This document shows, piece by piece, positions 61,518 to 64,000 of a stretch of 64,000 bases of DNA (positions are counted from its first letter, which is position 1; each line of letters starts with the position of its first letter). The notes beneath the pieces are model-generated. The model ran no database searches, was not told where the DNA came from, and worked only from the letters and a program-made list of their open reading frames with translations. Where the stretch lies: positions 1 to 64,000 of the forward strand of contig JANNBM010000051.1 in assembly GCA_031385445.1 (NCBI GenBank). Reading direction: 5' to 3'. The position numbers and the translations under genes are program-made. This DNA is from CAIYZT01 sp031385445 (lineage in GTDB: Bacteria; Pseudomonadota; Alphaproteobacteria; Rhodobacterales; Rhodobacteraceae).

Positions 61518-64000
61518 GAAGCCGCGCTCCTTCCGGGTCAAAGAAATGGGGGGAGACGATATCAACCTCGGTGTCGGTCTTGGTCAGAAAGTTCACCGCG
61601 CGCATCCGCGTGCCGATCTTCTGATCGCCCGCCTTCAGATAGCCGAGCGCGATATCGCAGCCCAGATGCGGCGAGAACACCTTTGACGTCAGCCAGCCGC
61701 CATCGTGCGCAGAGGTCGGTGCGGCGCCAAGCGGCAGAAAATGGCTGCCCGCCGACAGACCCGCCGCAGGATCCACTGGCCTGACCCCGACAAGCCAATA
61801 CCCGCCCGGATCGTTCATCCCTTCGCGCAGGCTCATCGCCATGCCGATGCTGTCCTTCTTTTTCGACACCATCTTGCCCAGCCCCATGTTCAAGGCCGAA
61901 GATTGACCATTCAGCTCCCCTCCCGCAACATGGCCCTTTTCGATGCGCAAAACGCCAAGGGTTTCGGTGCCATAAACCACGGCATCAAATTCGCCTCCCG
62001 CCTCGACCAATGCCCGGATCAATGCATCACCATAGCGGGTCGGCACAGCGATTTCATAAGCAAGCTCGCCCGAAAAAGAGATGCGGAACAGCCGCGCGCG
62101 CAGACCACCGCAGACAGTGATATTGCCCGCGCCCATATAAGGAAATGCGGCGTCACAGATGTCCTGATCGACGATCTTGGCCAGCAGTTTGCGCGCATTT
62201 GGCCCCGCGACCGAGTATTGCGCCCAAGCCTCGGTGGTTGAAATCAGCTGCACGTCCAGATCAGGCCACAGGCATTGGCGGCAAAATTCCAGATGGCGAA
62301 ACACGGTGACGGCATTGGCGGTGGTGGTGGTCATGACATATTCATGGTTCCCCATCCGCGCGGTGGTGCCATCGTCAAACACCATGCCATCTTCGCGCAA
62401 CATCAGCCCATAGCGGCATTTGCCGACGGGCAGCGTTGAAAAGGTATTGGCATAAACCCGGTCCAGCAAAAGCCCCGCATCGGTGCCCTGAATGTCGATT
62501 TTGCCCAGCGTGGTCACATCGCAAATGCCAACGCTGGCGCGGGTTTGCAGCACCTCGCGGTCCACCGACTGGCGCCACGTCGTCTCGCCCGGCTTCGCAA
62601 TCCACTGGGTCCGCATCCAGTTGCCCACTTCGACAAACACCGCGCCTTGCTCGCGGGCCCATTTATGGCTGGGGGTCAGGCGGAAAGGTTTGAAGTCTTT
62701 TCCCCGTGAGCGCCCCGCAAGCGTGCCCATCGCGACAGGGGTATAAGGCGGGCGGTAAACGGTGGTGCCGGTCTGCGGGATCGTCTGCCCGGTCAGTTCG
62801 GCCATCAGCGCAAGGCCGATGACATTGCTGGTTTTGCCCTGATCGGTCGCCATGCCAAGGGTGGTATAGCGTTTGAGATGCTCCACATTGGTAAAGTTTT
62901 CCTGATGCGCCAGCTTGATGTCTTTGACGGTGACATCGTTCTGCTGGTCGATCCAGGCGCGGCCCTTGCCATGCGGCACATGCCACAGGGGCGTGATGGA
63001 AAGCGGCGCATCTTCGGCGGCGGGCAGGACATAGGGCGCCTGTTTTCCCATGGCTTCGGCAATCACGCGCGCGGCCTCGGCCCCCGATTTCAGCGCGGCA
63101 TGGGTCGAGAAATGGCCAGCGGCAGCGCCGGCGCTGTGCAGGTTCGCGGGGCCGCCCTCGCCGGGGACGAAGGCCGCGATATCGTCGCGCCACATCGGTT
63201 TGGACCGGTGATGTGACGTGATGTTCACATTGGGATTCCAGCCGCCCGAAACGCCGAGCGCGTTCGCACTGATCGTCTCTATCTTGCCGGAATCCGCCCG
63301 CACAGTGATGGATTTCAAACCAAGCCGGCCCGCCGTATCGATCACCTGCGCGCCGCGCAAATGGCGGATACCGGGCAAAAGCGCGCCGCCAGTGCGGCTG
63401 TCGATCACGGCAACGATATCGACGCCCTTGGCCTGCAGATCGGCAGCGCTGCGCAGCCCGTCGTCGTTATTCGTGAAGATCGCCACCCGGTCGCCCACCG
63501 CCACGCCCCAGCGGTTGGCATAGGTGCGCAAGGCCCCTGCGAGCATGATGCCGGGCCGGTCGTTGTTTTCAAACGCGATCGGGCGTTCGGTCGCGCCGCC
63601 GGTCAGCAGGGCGTGCGCGGAATAAATGCGCCACAGCGTCTGGCGCGGTTTGCCGGGCAGCGGGGTTGGCAGATGGTCCGAAACCCGCTCCACCGCGGAA
63701 TAGATGCCATGGTCAAACGCGCCGACAACGGTGGTGCGCGCCATGGTGCGCACGTTGGGCAGGCTGGCCAGCTCGGCCATCGTGGCCGCCGCCCAATCGG
63801 CACCGGGCTGGCCCGAGATCTCGAAGGTTTCGGCATTCAGCCGCCCGCCCATGCGGAAATCTTCATCGGCAAGGATCACCCGCAACCCGGCGCGCCCAGC
63901 GGTCAGCGCAGCCATCAGGCCGGCCGGACCCGCGCCGATGATCAAAAGATCGCAGTGCAAAAACCCCTTGTCATAGGTGTCGGGGTCTTCCAGCCGCGAC
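61510..64000 (-). CDS. soxA: sarcosine oxidase/N-methylglutamate dehydrogenase alpha subunit (5' end outside window)
   Basis: This is the large subunit of the heterotetrameric enzyme that oxidises sarcosine or N-methylglutamate and passes one-carbon units to tetrahydrofolate. About 829 residues are present; the family has about 1000. Visible are the dinucleotide motif LLIIGAGPAGLMAALTAGRAGL, a conserved domain near EVGNWMRTQWIAKPGE, and the C-terminal aminomethyltransferase-like domain (CDVTTLGKIDIQG, SFSGELAYEIAVPTRYG). The N-terminal ferredoxin-like domain lies beyond the right edge. The frame is open to the window end. Confidence 0.92.
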   Translation of the reverse strand, partial: SRLEDPDTYDKGFLHCDLLIIGAGPAGLMAALTAGRAGLRVILADEDFRMGGRLNAETFEISGQPGADWAAATMAELASLPNVRTMARTTVVGAFDHGIYSAVERVSDHLPTPLPGKPRQTLWRIYSAHALLTGGATERPIAFENNDRPGIMLAGALRTYANRWGVAVGDRVAIFTNNDDGLRSAADLQAKGVDIVAVIDSRTGGALLPGIRHLRGAQVIDTAGRLGLKSITVRADSGKIETISANALGVSGGWNPNVNITSHHRSKPMWRDDIAAFVPGEGGPANLHSAGAAAGHFSTHAALKSGAEAARVIAEAMGKQAPYVLPAAEDAPLSITPLWHVPHGKGRAWIDQQNDVTVKDIKLAHQENFTNVEHLKRYTTLGMATDQGKTSNVIGLALMAELTGQTIPQTGTTVYRPPYTPVAMGTLAGRSRGKDFKPFRLTPSHKWAREQGAVFVEVGNWMRTQWIAKPGETTWRQSVDREVLQTRASVGICDVTTLGKIDIQGTDAGLLLDRVYANTFSTLPVGKCRYGLMLREDGMVFDDGTTARMGNHEYVMTTTTANAVTVFRHLEFCRQCLWPDLDVQLISTTEAWAQYSVAGPNARKLLAKIVDQDICDAAFPYMGAGNITVCGGLRARLFRISFSGELAYEIAVPTRYGDALIRALVEAGGEFDAVVYGTETLGVLRIEKGHVAGGELNGQSSALNMGLGKMVSKKKDSIGMAMSLREGMNDPGGYWLVGVRPVDPAAGLSAGSHFLPLGAAPTSAHDGGWLTSKVFSPHLGCDIALGYLKAGDQKIGTRMRAVNFLTKTDTEVDIVSPHFFDPEGARLRA

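Noticed and set aside
1..64000. CRISPR arrays, insertion sequences, integrases or prophage genes
   Set aside because: No repeat-spacer pattern, transposase or phage-type protein was seen in the window.

Overview
The window comes from a phototrophic alphaproteobacterium of the order Rhodobacterales. The left 23.6 kb is one arm of a photosynthesis gene cluster in Rhodobacter-type order (dxs, pufXMLABQ, bchZYXC, crtFE, crtDC, tspO, crtBI, crtA, bchIDO). It has the Rhodobacter-lineage subunit pufX, no pufC, and spheroidene-pathway carotenoid genes. No organism name can be read from the sequence.

Layout. 1-8.5 kb: bchC-bchX-bchY-bchZ-pufQ-pufB-pufA-pufL-pufM-pufX-dxs run leftward as a superoperon; dxs leaves the window. 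8.6-17.1 kb: carotenoid genes in divergent blocks (crtE-crtF leftward, crtD-crtC rightward; crtI-crtB-tspO leftward, crtA rightward). The three intergenic control regions each hold two TGT-N12-ACA palindromes, the PpsR/CrtJ operator. 17.1-22.8 kb: crtA runs into bchI-bchD-bchO, followed by hemE and bciA (8-vinyl reductase); the antirepressor gene ppaA faces bciA and closes the arm. 23.6-37.8 kb: housekeeping genes: tRNA-Leu, an NDUFA9-like protein, uppP, gltD/gltB with two small genes between them, a GNAT enzyme, an AlkB-like hydroxylase and mutY.

37-44.8 kb: an organosulfonate operon, read divergently from its LysR-type regulator: cuyA (cysteate sulfo-lyase), an Asp/Glu-type racemase, a taurine-type ABC transporter, hpsN (sulfopropanediol dehydrogenase) and a CuyZ-like sulfite exporter. 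45.3-50.5 kb: tRNA-Lys, dapF, mtaB, a GH51 arabinofuranosidase, a LacI regulator and a possible gene remnant. 50.6-50.9 kb: tRNA-Arg(CCU) interrupted right after the anticodon by a 251-nt group I intron, the most striking non-coding feature here.

51-64 kb: a GlnT/GMAS-like ligase with a three-subunit glutamate-synthase-like enzyme, divergent from three tiny membrane proteins plus an APC permease; then an XRE-cupin regulator, lldD and the end of a sarcosine oxidase/N-methylglutamate dehydrogenase operon (gamma subunit and partial alpha subunit). These genes suggest growth on methylated amines or related compounds, but glutamine/choline-sarcosine functions are not excluded.

Other points of interest: the dxs leader, where an intrinsic terminator sits directly in front of the ribosome-binding site; crtA, which seems to begin at an ATC codon; and an atypical tRNA-Leu. 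No CRISPR array, insertion sequence or prophage was seen.
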